NCBI GenBank assembly: GCA_035629935.1
Contig: DASQLQ010000031.1
Span: 1 to 64,000, forward strand
DNA from: DASQLQ01 sp035629935
GTDB taxonomy: Bacteria; Actinomycetota; CADDZG01; WHSQ01
Reading direction: 5' to 3'
DNA: 64,000 bases
Under the pieces are notes generated by a model that was given only the letters and a program-made list of their open reading frames with translations, did no database searches and was not told the DNA's origin. The translations under genes and the position numbers were made by a program. Positions 24,808 to 32,684 of this stretch are shown here, piece after piece. How positions within the stretch are numbered: the first letter of the stretch is position 1; each line of letters starts with the position of its first letter.

Positions 24808-24898
24808 GGAGGCGAATGGGGACTGGTGTCCCTCCCGGTCTTCAAAACCGGTGCGCCGGCGAGAGTCGGTGGGCGGGTTCGATTCCCGTCCGCCTCCG
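24808..24898 (+). tRNA. selC: tRNA-Sec (anticodon TCA)
   Basis: 91 nt. The anticodon loop CTTCAAA carries TCA in a 5-bp stem (CCGGT/ACCGG). The D stem is unusually long (GGGAC/GTCCC around TGGT), the extra arm is long (GCCGGC GAGA GTCGGT), and the acceptor GGAGGCG pairs with CGCCTCC. These are the hallmarks of selenocysteine tRNA. The T arm has TTCGATT. CCA is not encoded. A TATATC box at 24789 could be its -10. Its presence means UGA is read as selenocysteine in some mRNA of this organism; selA, selB and selD are not in the window. Confidence 0.93.
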
Positions 24899-24921
24899 CT
24901 GCTTGCCTTGCTGGTGAGGGG

Positions 24922-25203
24922 TCAGCCGGTGGTATCAGAAAGATCTTCCACGAAGAGGTCGTCGGGAAAGCAGTACGCCCAGGTCTCGCCGGGCTCTATC
25001 GAGCGAATCACGGGGTCGCCGGACTCTCGGTAGTGAGCACTGGCGTGCTTGAGGGGCGACGAGTCGCAACAGCCCACATGGCCACACGCGAGACACAGCC
25101 GCAGGTGGACCCAGCCACTTCCGACGGCTACGCACTCCTGGCAGACGTTCGTAGCCGGTTCCAGGATCGCTGCCCCTTCGAAGTGCGTGCATCGCTGCAT
25201 CAT
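24922..25203 (-). CDS. UBP-type zinc finger protein
   Basis: 93 residues that are almost entirely one UBP-type zinc finger. Ligand-type residues run C5/H7, then VCQEC, LCLACGHVGCCDSS, and H-x3-H in LKHASAHYRESG. In eukaryotes this fold binds the ubiquitin C-terminus; the many bacterial single-domain versions have no known ligand. A TACGAT box lies six bases before the first ATG, so the message is probably leaderless. It is convergent with tRNA-Sec, 24 bp away. Confidence 0.85.
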   Translation of the reverse strand: MMQRCTHFEGAAILEPATNVCQECVAVGSGWVHLRLCLACGHVGCCDSSPLKHASAHYRESGDPVIRSIEPGETWAYCFPDDLFVEDLSDTTG

Positions 25204-25295
25204 CCCGGGATCGTACCGACTCGTGCCTGTCGGGAATCCTTCGCGCCTCTACCAGGTTGCGATCGATACAAGTGAGATCAACGGAGGGACTCTGA

Positions 25296-25835
25296 ATGAC
25301 TTTTGTCGACGACCCCACGGACCTGGTTCGGAATACTCCGGAGCATTCGCTGGGTCATCCCGATGCGTCGGTAACTCTTACCGAGTTCGGAGAGTTCGAG
25401 TGCCCTCACTGCGGGCGGGCTTACTACCAGCTCAAGGGATTGCGTGACCGGTTGGTCGAACTCGACGTGCGCCTCGTGTGGCGGCATCTCGCCAGGGACG
25501 ATGTCCATCCGTTCTCGACGCGCGCGGCGGTGGCGGCAGAAGCTGCAGGTGCCCAAGGTCTTTTCTGGGAGATGCACGACCTTCTGTTCGAACATCAGCA
25601 CTCCCTCGAGTACGAGGATCTACGCCGGCATGCGACGGCTGTGGGCTTGGATGTCGATCGCTTCCTGAGGGATATGGCCGATCCTCGATACGTCGAGATC
25701 GTTCGAGCGCATGGTGCGGAGGCGGATCGTTTGGGGATCGACAGCACCCCCAGTTTCTTGTTGAACGGCGAGCGATACACGGGGGATTACGACATGGATT
25801 CCTTGGTCGCAGCGATCGAACGAGAGCGAGCCTGA
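25296..25835 (+). CDS. DsbA-like thioredoxin-fold protein
   Basis: 179 residues. The thioredoxin-type active site is CPHC at 36-39, in TEFGEFECPHCGRAYY. A helical insertion at 60-130 and the cis-Pro strand GIDSTPSFLLNGERYTG follow. It has no signal peptide, so it is probably a cytoplasmic disulphide oxidoreductase, in the DsbA/FrnE or NhaA-associated group. The ATG is preceded by GGAGG. It may act in cytoplasmic thiol repair. Confidence 0.85.
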   Translation: MTFVDDPTDLVRNTPEHSLGHPDASVTLTEFGEFECPHCGRAYYQLKGLRDRLVELDVRLVWRHLARDDVHPFSTRAAVAAEAAGAQGLFWEMHDLLFEHQHSLEYEDLRRHATAVGLDVDRFLRDMADPRYVEIVRAHGAEADRLGIDSTPSFLLNGERYTGDYDMDSLVAAIERERA

Positions 25836-25858
25836 CTTCACGGCACTAACGAAGTCGT

Positions 25859-26374
25859 CTACCAGCGTTCTTGATGAACCACCTCTGTGGGGGCCTTGCG
25901 TCCCCCTGCCTGTTTGGGGGTCGTGAGAACGGAGGGGTCGGCCGGATAACCGAAAGACAGGATGTACTCACAATGCTGGCCGGTGGGCAGGCCCAATAGC
26001 TCTGCTGCCAGTTTGTGTTCGTAAACGGTGGCCGGAACGCTTCCGATGCCCAGGTCCCAGGCTGTCAGAACCATGTTCTGAGCGGCCCGGCCCACATCGA
26101 AGACGACCGAGAGAGGCTGATCGTTCGGGTCGGGGGTAACGAGCGCGATGGCTAGAGGCGCGCCCGCAAGATGCCCTGCGAAGGGTCCGACCTCGGTTAG
26201 CTGCTTCAGGCGATCGCGATCTCGCACCACGATGAAGGACCACCGTTGGAGGTTCTTCGAACTGCCCGCCCGGCGTCCCGCATGAAGGATGCGGTCGACA
26301 CGATCCTGCTCGACCGGTTTATCGGCGAAGTCGCGAACAACGCGGATGGAATCGATCGCCTGCCAGGCGTCCAT
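25859..26374 (-). CDS. nitroreductase-family flavoprotein
   Basis: 171 residues from an ATG that overlaps the stop of the upstream receiver gene as ATGA; a longer frame exists but would extend into that gene. The nitroreductase signature is visible: SIRVVRDFADKPVEQDRVDRIL with a RRAGSSKNLQRWSFIVV segment (FMN phosphate and ribityl contacts), and later AAQNMVLTAWDLGIGSVP. These FMN enzymes reduce nitro groups, quinones or enones with NAD(P)H. The physiological substrate is unknown. Confidence 0.85.
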   Translation of the reverse strand: MDAWQAIDSIRVVRDFADKPVEQDRVDRILHAGRRAGSSKNLQRWSFIVVRDRDRLKQLTEVGPFAGHLAGAPLAIALVTPDPNDQPLSVVFDVGRAAQNMVLTAWDLGIGSVPATVYEHKLAAELLGLPTGQHCEYILSFGYPADPSVLTTPKQAGGRKAPTEVVHQERW

Positions 26375-26748
26375 CAGTACCAGTCGGTGTCGCAGAGATC
26401 GCAAAGGGCTGCGATGACGGGTTCGATCCCCGTTGTCTTATCCACGACGATGTCGGCCCCCGCCGTGAGTGCTGCCTGATCGTCGGTCCCGCCGGCTTCA
26501 GACAACGCAACGATCTTCAGCTCGGGTGACAGGGGTTTCATCATGTTGATCGTTTCGCCCGAGCCCTCGTTCGAGTAGTCGATAACGATTGCGTCGGCAG
26601 CCCGGGCGAACGCAAGGTCGAATGCCCCCTTGGTCGTGTCGGCTTCGGCCACCACCTCGAAACGTCCATCGAACGACAGTGAGTGGCCCAGATAAAGGCG
26701 CAGCTCCTTGTCGTGATCCGCGATCACAACCCTGATCAGTCCCGACAT
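26374..26748 (-). CDS. single-domain response-regulator-like protein
   Basis: 124 residues with a receiver fold: strand IRVVIADHDKELR at the start supplies the acidic pair, AIVIDYSNEG the phospho-acceptor strand, and IVALSEAGGTDD the Thr/Ser strand. The expected Lys is replaced by a D-K-T sequence (VVDKTTG). No output domain is present. A TAGCAT box lies six bases before the ATG. It is translationally coupled to the nitroreductase and divergent from the 26772 gene. Partner kinase unknown. Confidence 0.7.
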   Translation of the reverse strand: MSGLIRVVIADHDKELRLYLGHSLSFDGRFEVVAEADTTKGAFDLAFARAADAIVIDYSNEGSGETINMMKPLSPELKIVALSEAGGTDDQAALTAGADIVVDKTTGIEPVIAALCDLCDTDWY

Positions 26749-26771
26749 GGGCCCATGCTAGACCTACGGCC

Positions 26772-27374
26772 ATGCTTGAAGAAGGCTGGTATCTGATGAG
26801 CGTCCCGGAGCTCGAGAGGGCTCTTAAGTGGATGCGAGGGACGGAATCTGATCGCGAGTCATTCGCCGGGGTACGCCTATCGATCGATCAAGCGCTTGAA
26901 TTCCGCAACGCGGGCAATGTCCCCGACGAGAACAGCCGCAGTCTGAGGTTGGTGCTCCATGTGGATGACGAACCAGAGAGCTTGGCGCGCAAGCGAGCCA
27001 TCTTCGAGCCCGACTACCACGCGGCCCCCATTTGGAGACGCGAGGGATCCAAGCCCGTAAATGTCGTGCCACTAGGTCGGGGGCGGCGTTCTGGGTCCGA
27101 GGCGGGGCCATGGTGGGACGAGCCGGAGGTGAGAGCCCTAGAGGACGAGTGGCAGAGGGACGGAACGATGCGAGGTGTGAGGATCCCCGCCGACCTTCGC
27201 AGCTTCGTACACAAGACCGTTCTGGGGCTCGAGGCCGCCGGGCGCGATGTTGACGCCACCTCGATCGCAGACTCGATCGCACGTTGGATGCCTCCCGCTG
27301 AAGCGCAAACGATGCGCGCTGCTCTACTGGAGGCGAATAGCAAAGGGGCCGGGCAAGGCCCGGCCCCCAGTTAG
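26772..27374 (+). CDS. conserved actinobacterial hypothetical protein (MLEEGWYLMS type)
   Basis: 200 residues. The N-terminus MLEEGWYLMSVPELERAL is a pattern I have seen in a conserved actinobacterial family without an assigned role. The middle includes a run of small and charged residues. The C-terminal third is helical (VHKTVLGLEAAGRDVD and onward). A TAGACC box lies exactly seven bases before the ATG, so it is probably leaderless. A GC-rich terminator hairpin overlaps the last codons. Confidence 0.65.
   Translation: MLEEGWYLMSVPELERALKWMRGTESDRESFAGVRLSIDQALEFRNAGNVPDENSRSLRLVLHVDDEPESLARKRAIFEPDYHAAPIWRREGSKPVNVVPLGRGRRSGSEAGPWWDEPEVRALEDEWQRDGTMRGVRIPADLRSFVHKTVLGLEAAGRDVDATSIADSIARWMPPAEAQTMRAALLEANSKGAGQGPAPS
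27345..27367 (+). terminator. GC-rich hairpin overlapping the end of the 26772 gene
   Basis: A 10-bp perfect stem GGGGCCGGGC/GCCCGGCCCC with a 3-base loop encodes part of the last residues (Gly-Pro-Ala-Pro-Ser) and ends five bases before the stop. A T-rich stretch follows only about 20 bases later. It may serve both convergent genes. Confidence 0.6.
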
Positions 27375-27384
27375 CTACACGTTC

Positions 27385-27852
27385 TTATTTGTCGTTCTGC
27401 TCCACTTCGCCTCGCCAAGCACCGGTCTCGGAACCGCGGCTCTCGATGAACTTCTTGAACCGCTCTAGGTCGCCTTTGATACGGACCTTTACGAGTCCGA
27501 GAGCGTCGGCAGCCTTCTCGCCGAAGTCGTTCGGCTCGAAATCCATCTGGAGCATGACCTTGGTCATGCCGTCATCGATGCGGTGGAATGTGACAACGCC
27601 GGCTTGCGTCACATCGCCGGTCGAATGCCACGCGATCCGCTGATCGGCTGTCTGCTCATCGATCTTTGCTTCCCACTGGCGGGACTGACCGAAGATCTCG
27701 GCTTCCCACTCGAGCGTCACGTCATCCTTCTGAAGGACCTTGTTGACGCCCTCCATGAACTCCGGGAACTCCTCGAATTGAGTCCACTGGTTGTAAGCAG
27801 TGCTGACGGGCACGTTGACTTCGATGGACTGTTCAGTCGTCGACACGTGCAC
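27385..27852 (-). CDS. SRPBCC-family (cyclase/dehydrase-like) protein
   Basis: 155 residues with the helix-grip fold pattern: EQSIEVNVPVSTAYNQWTQFEEFPEFMEGV at the start, a set of strands including DVTLEWEAEIFGQSRQWEAKI, and a long C-terminal helix (VRIKGDLERFKKFIESRG). This is the common stand-alone SRPBCC type found in actinobacteria, which bind hydrophobic ligands. The start is one of two nearby GTG codons behind an AGGAGG. Confidence 0.82.
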   Translation of the reverse strand: MHVSTTEQSIEVNVPVSTAYNQWTQFEEFPEFMEGVNKVLQKDDVTLEWEAEIFGQSRQWEAKIDEQTADQRIAWHSTGDVTQAGVVTFHRIDDGMTKVMLQMDFEPNDFGEKAADALGLVKVRIKGDLERFKKFIESRGSETGAWRGEVEQNDK

Positions 27853-27930
27853 TCACCTCCTCAAGATTGGGTTTGTTACCTATCTATAGGTATCTACCCA
27901 GGCGGCCAGGTCCCAACCGCGGGCGGCCGT

Positions 27931-29475
27931 TCAACGGCGCAGTGCGTTGTGCAACTCGTCGGCATCTTCCGAGATTGCCTTGTCGATGAGGCTGACGTCA
28001 GGCCACAGTTTCGGTCCCCATCGCATCAGCTTGTCTGTCGCGACCTGATCGGCCCAACGCGTGGGATGCCCGGCACCACCGCGCGGGATCTCTGCATGAC
28101 TCGTGAGACGGGTCCTGTCCTCGAGCGAGATCTCGACGCGCGCAGGAAATGTCATCTGGAAGTCATCGAGGGACTCGGGAGCCCAGTGATCCTTCGGTGT
28201 TCCATTCGACCTCCCGGCGATCGTTCTCAACCTGGTGAGGTCCCTCAGGCCGACCGGCATCCCGGGATGGTCTGCGCGTGCCTTCCGCAGCCCGCTAAGG
28301 AGTTGCACCCTGCCGAGCTCGGTTTGGATCGCACCCGGGGAGAGGACGTTCGACATCCGTTTGAGCCCCAGGAGGCTTGCGTCCCAGTCGTGATGCAGGC
28401 GCACGCGTGCAGCGACCTTTCGCAATCCCTCTGCGTTCCGCTGCAGCCAGTCGGTGTTGACCTCGTCCGGGGTCAGTCGCTTGGCCAGGAGGACGATCGC
28501 CACATTCCACGGGATCGAGAAATTGACGTTGACGGGCGTAGGAACGTCGGTCCGATACTTCTCCGACAGCCGATCCATCCCGCACGTCAGCAAGCCCGCG
28601 TGAACGTCGATGCTCTTCACGCGCTCGGGGTCGGGTAGTTCGAGCTGGAGCAGAGCGTCGACGGTCGTGTCGATGTAGGCGCAGCCGGGGTAGTCCTTCA
28701 CGCAGAGCGTCTTCGTAGCCCAACCCCGGCCCAGCCCTCCGAATAGCCCGCGGATCGGTGCGTACGAGAACGCGGAGAGGAAACCTTGTGGATGGTCGAG
28801 GACGTCGAGGGGGCCGGTGACGCCGTTCTCGGCAAGGGTGGCGCACCACATGCCGAGCACAGCCGGCTCCGCGATCGTCAGCAGCTTCGAGTCGGGCGCC
28901 ATGAACCCCGGCACGGTTGGACGATTCGTTTGATAGAGCGACAGCGCTAGAGCGTGAGCCATCCGACCGGCATCGAGACCGAGGATGCGACCGGCCGCGA
29001 TCGCGGCCCCCGCGGAGTGGATGAAGCTCCACATCTGACCGTTGAGAGGTCCGATCAGGCATGCCCCACCCAATCGAGCTTCGATCTCGTTGGCGGCCAC
29101 CTGGGCTATGAGTTGTTCGGCCCCGCTCGTCTTCTGTTGGGCGGACAACATGAGGGGGACGAGGACCGACGTGTGTCCCGTGTGGCCGAAGCACATGTAA
29201 TCGTCGAAATCGAGAGCGACCGACGCCACGGTCGCTGCATAAACGGCACTTGCGGTATCGGTTCCCTGGTCGGTGCCGAATAGGGGGGCCGGGCCGGGAG
29301 GGGCGTTCTTCTCGATGGCCGACATCACTCGTTTCGTCGCCGCATCGTCGGTGGAGGCCGCGATCGCTCCCAACACCGACCGCTTCTGGGCCCGGCAGAG
29401 CTCGAGCACCTCCGCCGGGATCTGACCGAGCTCGAGTTCGGTTGCCCACGTCGCCAGACGTTCGACCGTGGTCAT
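27931..29475 (-). CDS. MmgE/PrpD-family protein
   Basis: 514 residues with MmgE/PrpD landmarks: the N-terminal helical domain (VERLATWATELELGQIPAEV), VALDFDDYMCFGHTGHTS (the substrate-site Asp-Asp and His), LGLDAGRMAHALALS, and the later KDYPGCAYIDTTVDAL. Family members include 2-methylcitrate dehydratase and cis-aconitate decarboxylase; the exact reaction cannot be assigned. A GGAGG Shine-Dalgarno precedes the ATG. No methylcitrate-cycle genes are adjacent. Confidence 0.82.
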   Translation of the reverse strand: MTTVERLATWATELELGQIPAEVLELCRAQKRSVLGAIAASTDDAATKRVMSAIEKNAPPGPAPLFGTDQGTDTASAVYAATVASVALDFDDYMCFGHTGHTSVLVPLMLSAQQKTSGAEQLIAQVAANEIEARLGGACLIGPLNGQMWSFIHSAGAAIAAGRILGLDAGRMAHALALSLYQTNRPTVPGFMAPDSKLLTIAEPAVLGMWCATLAENGVTGPLDVLDHPQGFLSAFSYAPIRGLFGGLGRGWATKTLCVKDYPGCAYIDTTVDALLQLELPDPERVKSIDVHAGLLTCGMDRLSEKYRTDVPTPVNVNFSIPWNVAIVLLAKRLTPDEVNTDWLQRNAEGLRKVAARVRLHHDWDASLLGLKRMSNVLSPGAIQTELGRVQLLSGLRKARADHPGMPVGLRDLTRLRTIAGRSNGTPKDHWAPESLDDFQMTFPARVEISLEDRTRLTSHAEIPRGGAGHPTRWADQVATDKLMRWGPKLWPDVSLIDKAISEDADELHNALRR

Positions 29476-29526
29476 CGGACCTCCGTCAGTGTCGAGCAGA
29501 GCGAGGATGGGTAGTAGTGGCTCACT

Positions 29527-30591
29527 ATGCCTAGGTTAAGACGCGTCGATTGTGCAGGGCCCGGCCTCACGCGCCGGCGTCGAGGGCGCGGCTTCGAGTA
29601 CCTCGACCGGGCGGGCGAGCGCATCGACGATCTCGAGGTGCTCCAGCGCGTCAAAGACCTGGCCATCCCCCCTGCGTGGGAGAACGTTTGGATCTGCGAG
29701 CACCCGAACGGGCACCTCCAGGCCGTTGGGACAGACGATGCAGGCCGCAAGCAGTACATCTACCACCCGGTGTGGAGGCAGCGCAGGGACCAGGAGAAGT
29801 TCGACCGGATGATCTATTTCGCCCAGGCGTTGCCGAAGATCCGGCACCACACGAACCTCCATCTCGACCAAAAAGAGATGAGCCGCGAACGGGTTCTTGC
29901 CTGTGCGGTTCGCCTCCTCGACCGAGGTTTCTTCCGTATCGGGGGAGAGGGATATGCCGAGGAGAACGAAACGTTCGGTCTCGCAACTATGCGCAAGAAG
30001 CACGTTCGCTTCGAAGGTCGTCGGGTTGTCTTCGAATACATCGCTAAGAGCCATAAGGAACGATTGCAATCGGTAGTGGACCCTGCGGTGTACGAGGTCG
30101 TGGGTGCGTTGAAGAAACGTCGAGGTGGAAGTGACGAGCTCCTCGCCTACAAGGCCGGTGGCCGATGGCGCGATGTGAAGTCGGCCGACATCAACATTTA
30201 CCTGAAGGAGATCTCGGGAGGCGACTACACGGCCAAGGACTTCCGAACCTGGCACGGCACCGTCATGTGCGCGCAGGCGCTGGCCGTGTCGAAAGAGGCA
30301 TTGGGTTCGAAGACCGGTCGCAAGAGGGCCGTCTCGCGCGCCATCCAGGAGGTTGCCCACTACCTCGGCAACACCCCTGCCGTCTGCAGAGCCTCATACG
30401 TGGACCCGCGTGTCATCGATCGCTACGACTCCGGGGTGACGATTGCCCCAGTTCTCGAGCACATCGCGGGGGAGGACTACGACGAACCGGAGATCCAGGT
30501 GGTCTTCGAAGAGGCGGTGCTCGATCTAATCGAGGGAAACACCAAGTCACCGGCCGTCGAGAAGGTACCTGCAGCGAAGCTCTCCGCTTAG
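29527..30591 (+). CDS. DNA topoisomerase IB (poxvirus-like)
   Basis: 354 residues. The N-terminal beta domain is followed by a catalytic domain with the tyrosine-recombinase-like residues: the first Arg in GFFRIGGEGYAEENETFGLAT (short motif FRIGGEGY), KSHKER, the second Arg and His in FRTWHGTVMCAQAL, and the nucleophile Y291 in ASYVDPRVIDRY. It relaxes supercoils through a 3'-phosphotyrosine link. Bacterial type IB enzymes are accessory, beside TopA at 54001. A -10 for the following EamA gene overlaps its stop codon. Confidence 0.92.
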   Translation: MPRLRRVDCAGPGLTRRRRGRGFEYLDRAGERIDDLEVLQRVKDLAIPPAWENVWICEHPNGHLQAVGTDDAGRKQYIYHPVWRQRRDQEKFDRMIYFAQALPKIRHHTNLHLDQKEMSRERVLACAVRLLDRGFFRIGGEGYAEENETFGLATMRKKHVRFEGRRVVFEYIAKSHKERLQSVVDPAVYEVVGALKKRRGGSDELLAYKAGGRWRDVKSADINIYLKEISGGDYTAKDFRTWHGTVMCAQALAVSKEALGSKTGRKRAVSRAIQEVAHYLGNTPAVCRASYVDPRVIDRYDSGVTIAPVLEHIAGEDYDEPEIQVVFEEAVLDLIEGNTKSPAVEKVPAAKLSA

Positions 30592-30601
30592 TTTCTCGGC
30601 C

Positions 30602-31492
30602 ATGACCGAACGGCGGTTACCTGTGGCCGAGCTCGCGCTCGTTGCGATCGCGGGCGTGTGGGGTCTTACCTTCGTCATGGTTCAAGACGCCGTGAAAGAG
30701 ATCGCGGTGATGACCTTCCTCGCGTACCGATTCATCCCGGCCGCGATCATCGTGGCGGCTGTCTTCCGGCGCCAGTTCCGCAGCTTGGATCGTCAGGGTC
30801 TGCGTGTCGGGATCGTGATGGGCGTCTTCCTGACGGGCGGTTACGTGTTCCAGACCCTCGGGCTCGAGCGCACGAGCGCGTCCCATGCAGGGTTCATCAC
30901 GGGTTTGTGGGTCGTGCTAACTCCCGTGTTCGGCGCGCTGTTCTTCAAACAGAGGATCGAGCGACGGGTCTGGATCGCTGCAGGCATATCGGCAGCCGGC
31001 CTCTACCTGCTTTCCGGGATCGGTGGTGTGGGAGGCCAGTTGTTCGGGGATGCGCTCGTCTTCTTGTGCGCGTGTTCGTTCACGTTCCACATATTCGCGA
31101 CCGACAAAGGTGTGAAGGGCTATCCCGTTGGCGCTCTCGTGGCCGTGCAGCTGGGGGTCTGTGGACTCTTCTCGTTCGTCGTGGCCGCGGCCCAACGGGA
31201 CCTCGTCGTCCCCGAGTCGGGAACCGTGTGGAGCGCGCTGCTGGTCACATCGTTGCTCGCGAGTGCGCTCGGATTCTTCATCCAGACCTACGCTCAGACG
31301 AAGGCTTCTCCGGCCAGGACGGCTCTGATCCTTGCAAGCGAACCGGCCTTCGCCGGGACGTTCGCCTACCTCCTGAAAGGGGAGTCGCTGACGGCCTTCG
31401 GCTGGCTCGGGGCCCTGCTGATCATGGGGGCGATCGTGACGGTCGAGGCCCTGCCCTACCTCCCCCACCTGAGGCCCCTGCCCGAGCGCTAA
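30602..31492 (+). CDS. EamA-family (DMT) transporter
   Basis: 296 residues with ten hydrophobic spans in two EamA repeats. VWGLTFVMVQDAV opens repeat 1, and LASEPAFAGTFAYLLKGE is the typical late segment of repeat 2. Substrate unknown. A TAGTTT box, exactly seven bases before the ATG, overlaps the topoisomerase stop codon and suggests an independent leaderless transcript. A large inverted repeat follows the stop. Confidence 0.85.
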   Translation: MTERRLPVAELALVAIAGVWGLTFVMVQDAVKEIAVMTFLAYRFIPAAIIVAAVFRRQFRSLDRQGLRVGIVMGVFLTGGYVFQTLGLERTSASHAGFITGLWVVLTPVFGALFFKQRIERRVWIAAGISAAGLYLLSGIGGVGGQLFGDALVFLCACSFTFHIFATDKGVKGYPVGALVAVQLGVCGLFSFVVAAAQRDLVVPESGTVWSALLVTSLLASALGFFIQTYAQTKASPARTALILASEPAFAGTFAYLLKGESLTAFGWLGALLIMGAIVTVEALPYLPHLRPLPER

Positions 31493-31494
31493 CC

Positions 31495-31544
31495 GTTCTT
31501 TCCTAACTGAGGCACCTCCCAGCGCGCTCTGGAGAGGAAAGAAC
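31495..31544 (+). terminator. inverted repeat after the EamA gene
   Basis: GTTCTTTCCT at 31495-31504 pairs with AGGAAAGAAC at 31535-31544 around a 30-base loop region, immediately after the stop codon. There is no clear T-run. It separates this gene from the SOS-boxed radical SAM promoter. Confidence 0.5.
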
Positions 31545-31548
31545 CCCC

Positions 31549-31583
31549 TTGGTTAGGGCGAACATATGTTCTATAGTGCCTAT
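31549..31583 (+). promoter_or_regulatory. SOS (LexA) box inside the promoter of the radical SAM gene
   Basis: The palindrome CGAACATATGTTCT (31559-31572) matches the Gram-positive and actinobacterial LexA consensus. It lies between a TTGGTT -35 (31549-31554) and a TATAGT -10 (31572-31577) spaced 17 bases apart, so LexA binding would block the polymerase. The start codon lies six bases after the -10, implying a leaderless message. Confidence 0.85.
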
Positions 31584-32561
31584 ATGGGCGAGCAGCTCTT
31601 CGAGCTCCGACGACGCACGTTCAACACGCCGCACTTCGCCGGCATCGAGTTCATCGAGGTCGAATCGAAGTCGATCATCAACAGCGTCCCCGGCAACTAC
31701 CTGCCGTTCAACTGGACTATCAATGCCTATAGGGGCTGTTCGCATGCATGCGTATTCTGTTTTGCCCGCAAGACGCACACGTACATGGACATGAACGCGG
31801 GCAAGGACTTCGAAACGAAGATCGTCGTCAAGGTCAATGCCCCCCAATTGCTGCGCAAGGAACTGCGCGCGCGCAAGTGGAAGGGCGAAGGCATCGCGAT
31901 GGGGACCGCAACCGACCCCTACCAGCGCGCCGAAGGCAAGTACAGGCTGACGCGAGGCATCATCGAAACGCTCACCGAGTACCGCAACCCGTTCTCGATC
32001 CTGACCAAGGGAACATTGATCCTTCGTGACCTCGATCTACTCGTTGAAGCGGCGAAGGTCACGGAAGTCTCGACCGCATTCAGTATCGCGACCCTGGACG
32101 AAGATGCCTGGCGCAAGAGCGAGCCGGGGACTCCGCATCCGCGCAAACGCATCGAAACCGTGGCGCGCTTGAACGATGCCGGGATCCCGTGTGGGGTTCT
32201 CGTTGCTCCGATCCTTCCGGGTATCACCGACGGCGAAGAACACGTGCGCGCGGTCGTCGAAGCAGCGATCGATGCGGGGGCCAGCCATGTGTCGCCGATC
32301 CTGTTGCACCTCCGCCCCACGGTGAAGGAGGTCTACATGGAGTGGCTCGAGCAGACCTATCCGGATCTGGTTCCTCGGTACAAAGAGATGTACCGGGGCG
32401 CTTATGCCTCGAAGGCCGACCAAAGATCGCTGGGGGTCACGGTGCGTCGGATCATCGAATCGGCCGGGGGGCTCAAGCCGCGCGTGAAGGCCCGTGGCCC
32501 GTGGCGGCATCCTCGTGCGGAGCGCACCGCTAAGCCGACCGAGCAACTCAGCCTGCTCTAG
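31584..32561 (+). CDS. Rv2578c/SplB-like radical SAM protein
   Basis: 325 residues. The radical SAM cluster motif is CX3CX2C at C52, C56 and C59 (RGCSHACVFCFAR). GTATDPYQRAEG, KYRLTRGIIETL and a Pro/Gly strand VLVAPILPGITD follow the Rv2578c/spore-photoproduct-lyase-like pattern. I choose the ATG at 31584 over the one at 31566 because the latter lies inside the LexA palindrome and upstream of the expected transcription start. Placement behind an SOS box suggests a DNA-repair or DNA-damage role, still unproven for the family. Confidence 0.88.
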   Translation: MGEQLFELRRRTFNTPHFAGIEFIEVESKSIINSVPGNYLPFNWTINAYRGCSHACVFCFARKTHTYMDMNAGKDFETKIVVKVNAPQLLRKELRARKWKGEGIAMGTATDPYQRAEGKYRLTRGIIETLTEYRNPFSILTKGTLILRDLDLLVEAAKVTEVSTAFSIATLDEDAWRKSEPGTPHPRKRIETVARLNDAGIPCGVLVAPILPGITDGEEHVRAVVEAAIDAGASHVSPILLHLRPTVKEVYMEWLEQTYPDLVPRYKEMYRGAYASKADQRSLGVTVRRIIESAGGLKPRVKARGPWRHPRAERTAKPTEQLSLL

Positions 32562-32684
32562 GTGCCGGCCTTCGTTTCTTAGGTTGCCGACCGGAATGAC
32601 GCCATTTGATGCCCCTTTCGCCTTGCATCCTTCGGACTTTCTTCGGGTGGAAATAGCCGCGGCGCCGGCCGAGTTGCCTTGGGT

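Noticed and set aside
24900..26400. Selenoprotein next to tRNA-Sec
   Set aside because: The neighbouring UBP finger, DsbA-like and nitroreductase genes are complete without any in-frame TGA, and I saw no Sec-type active site.
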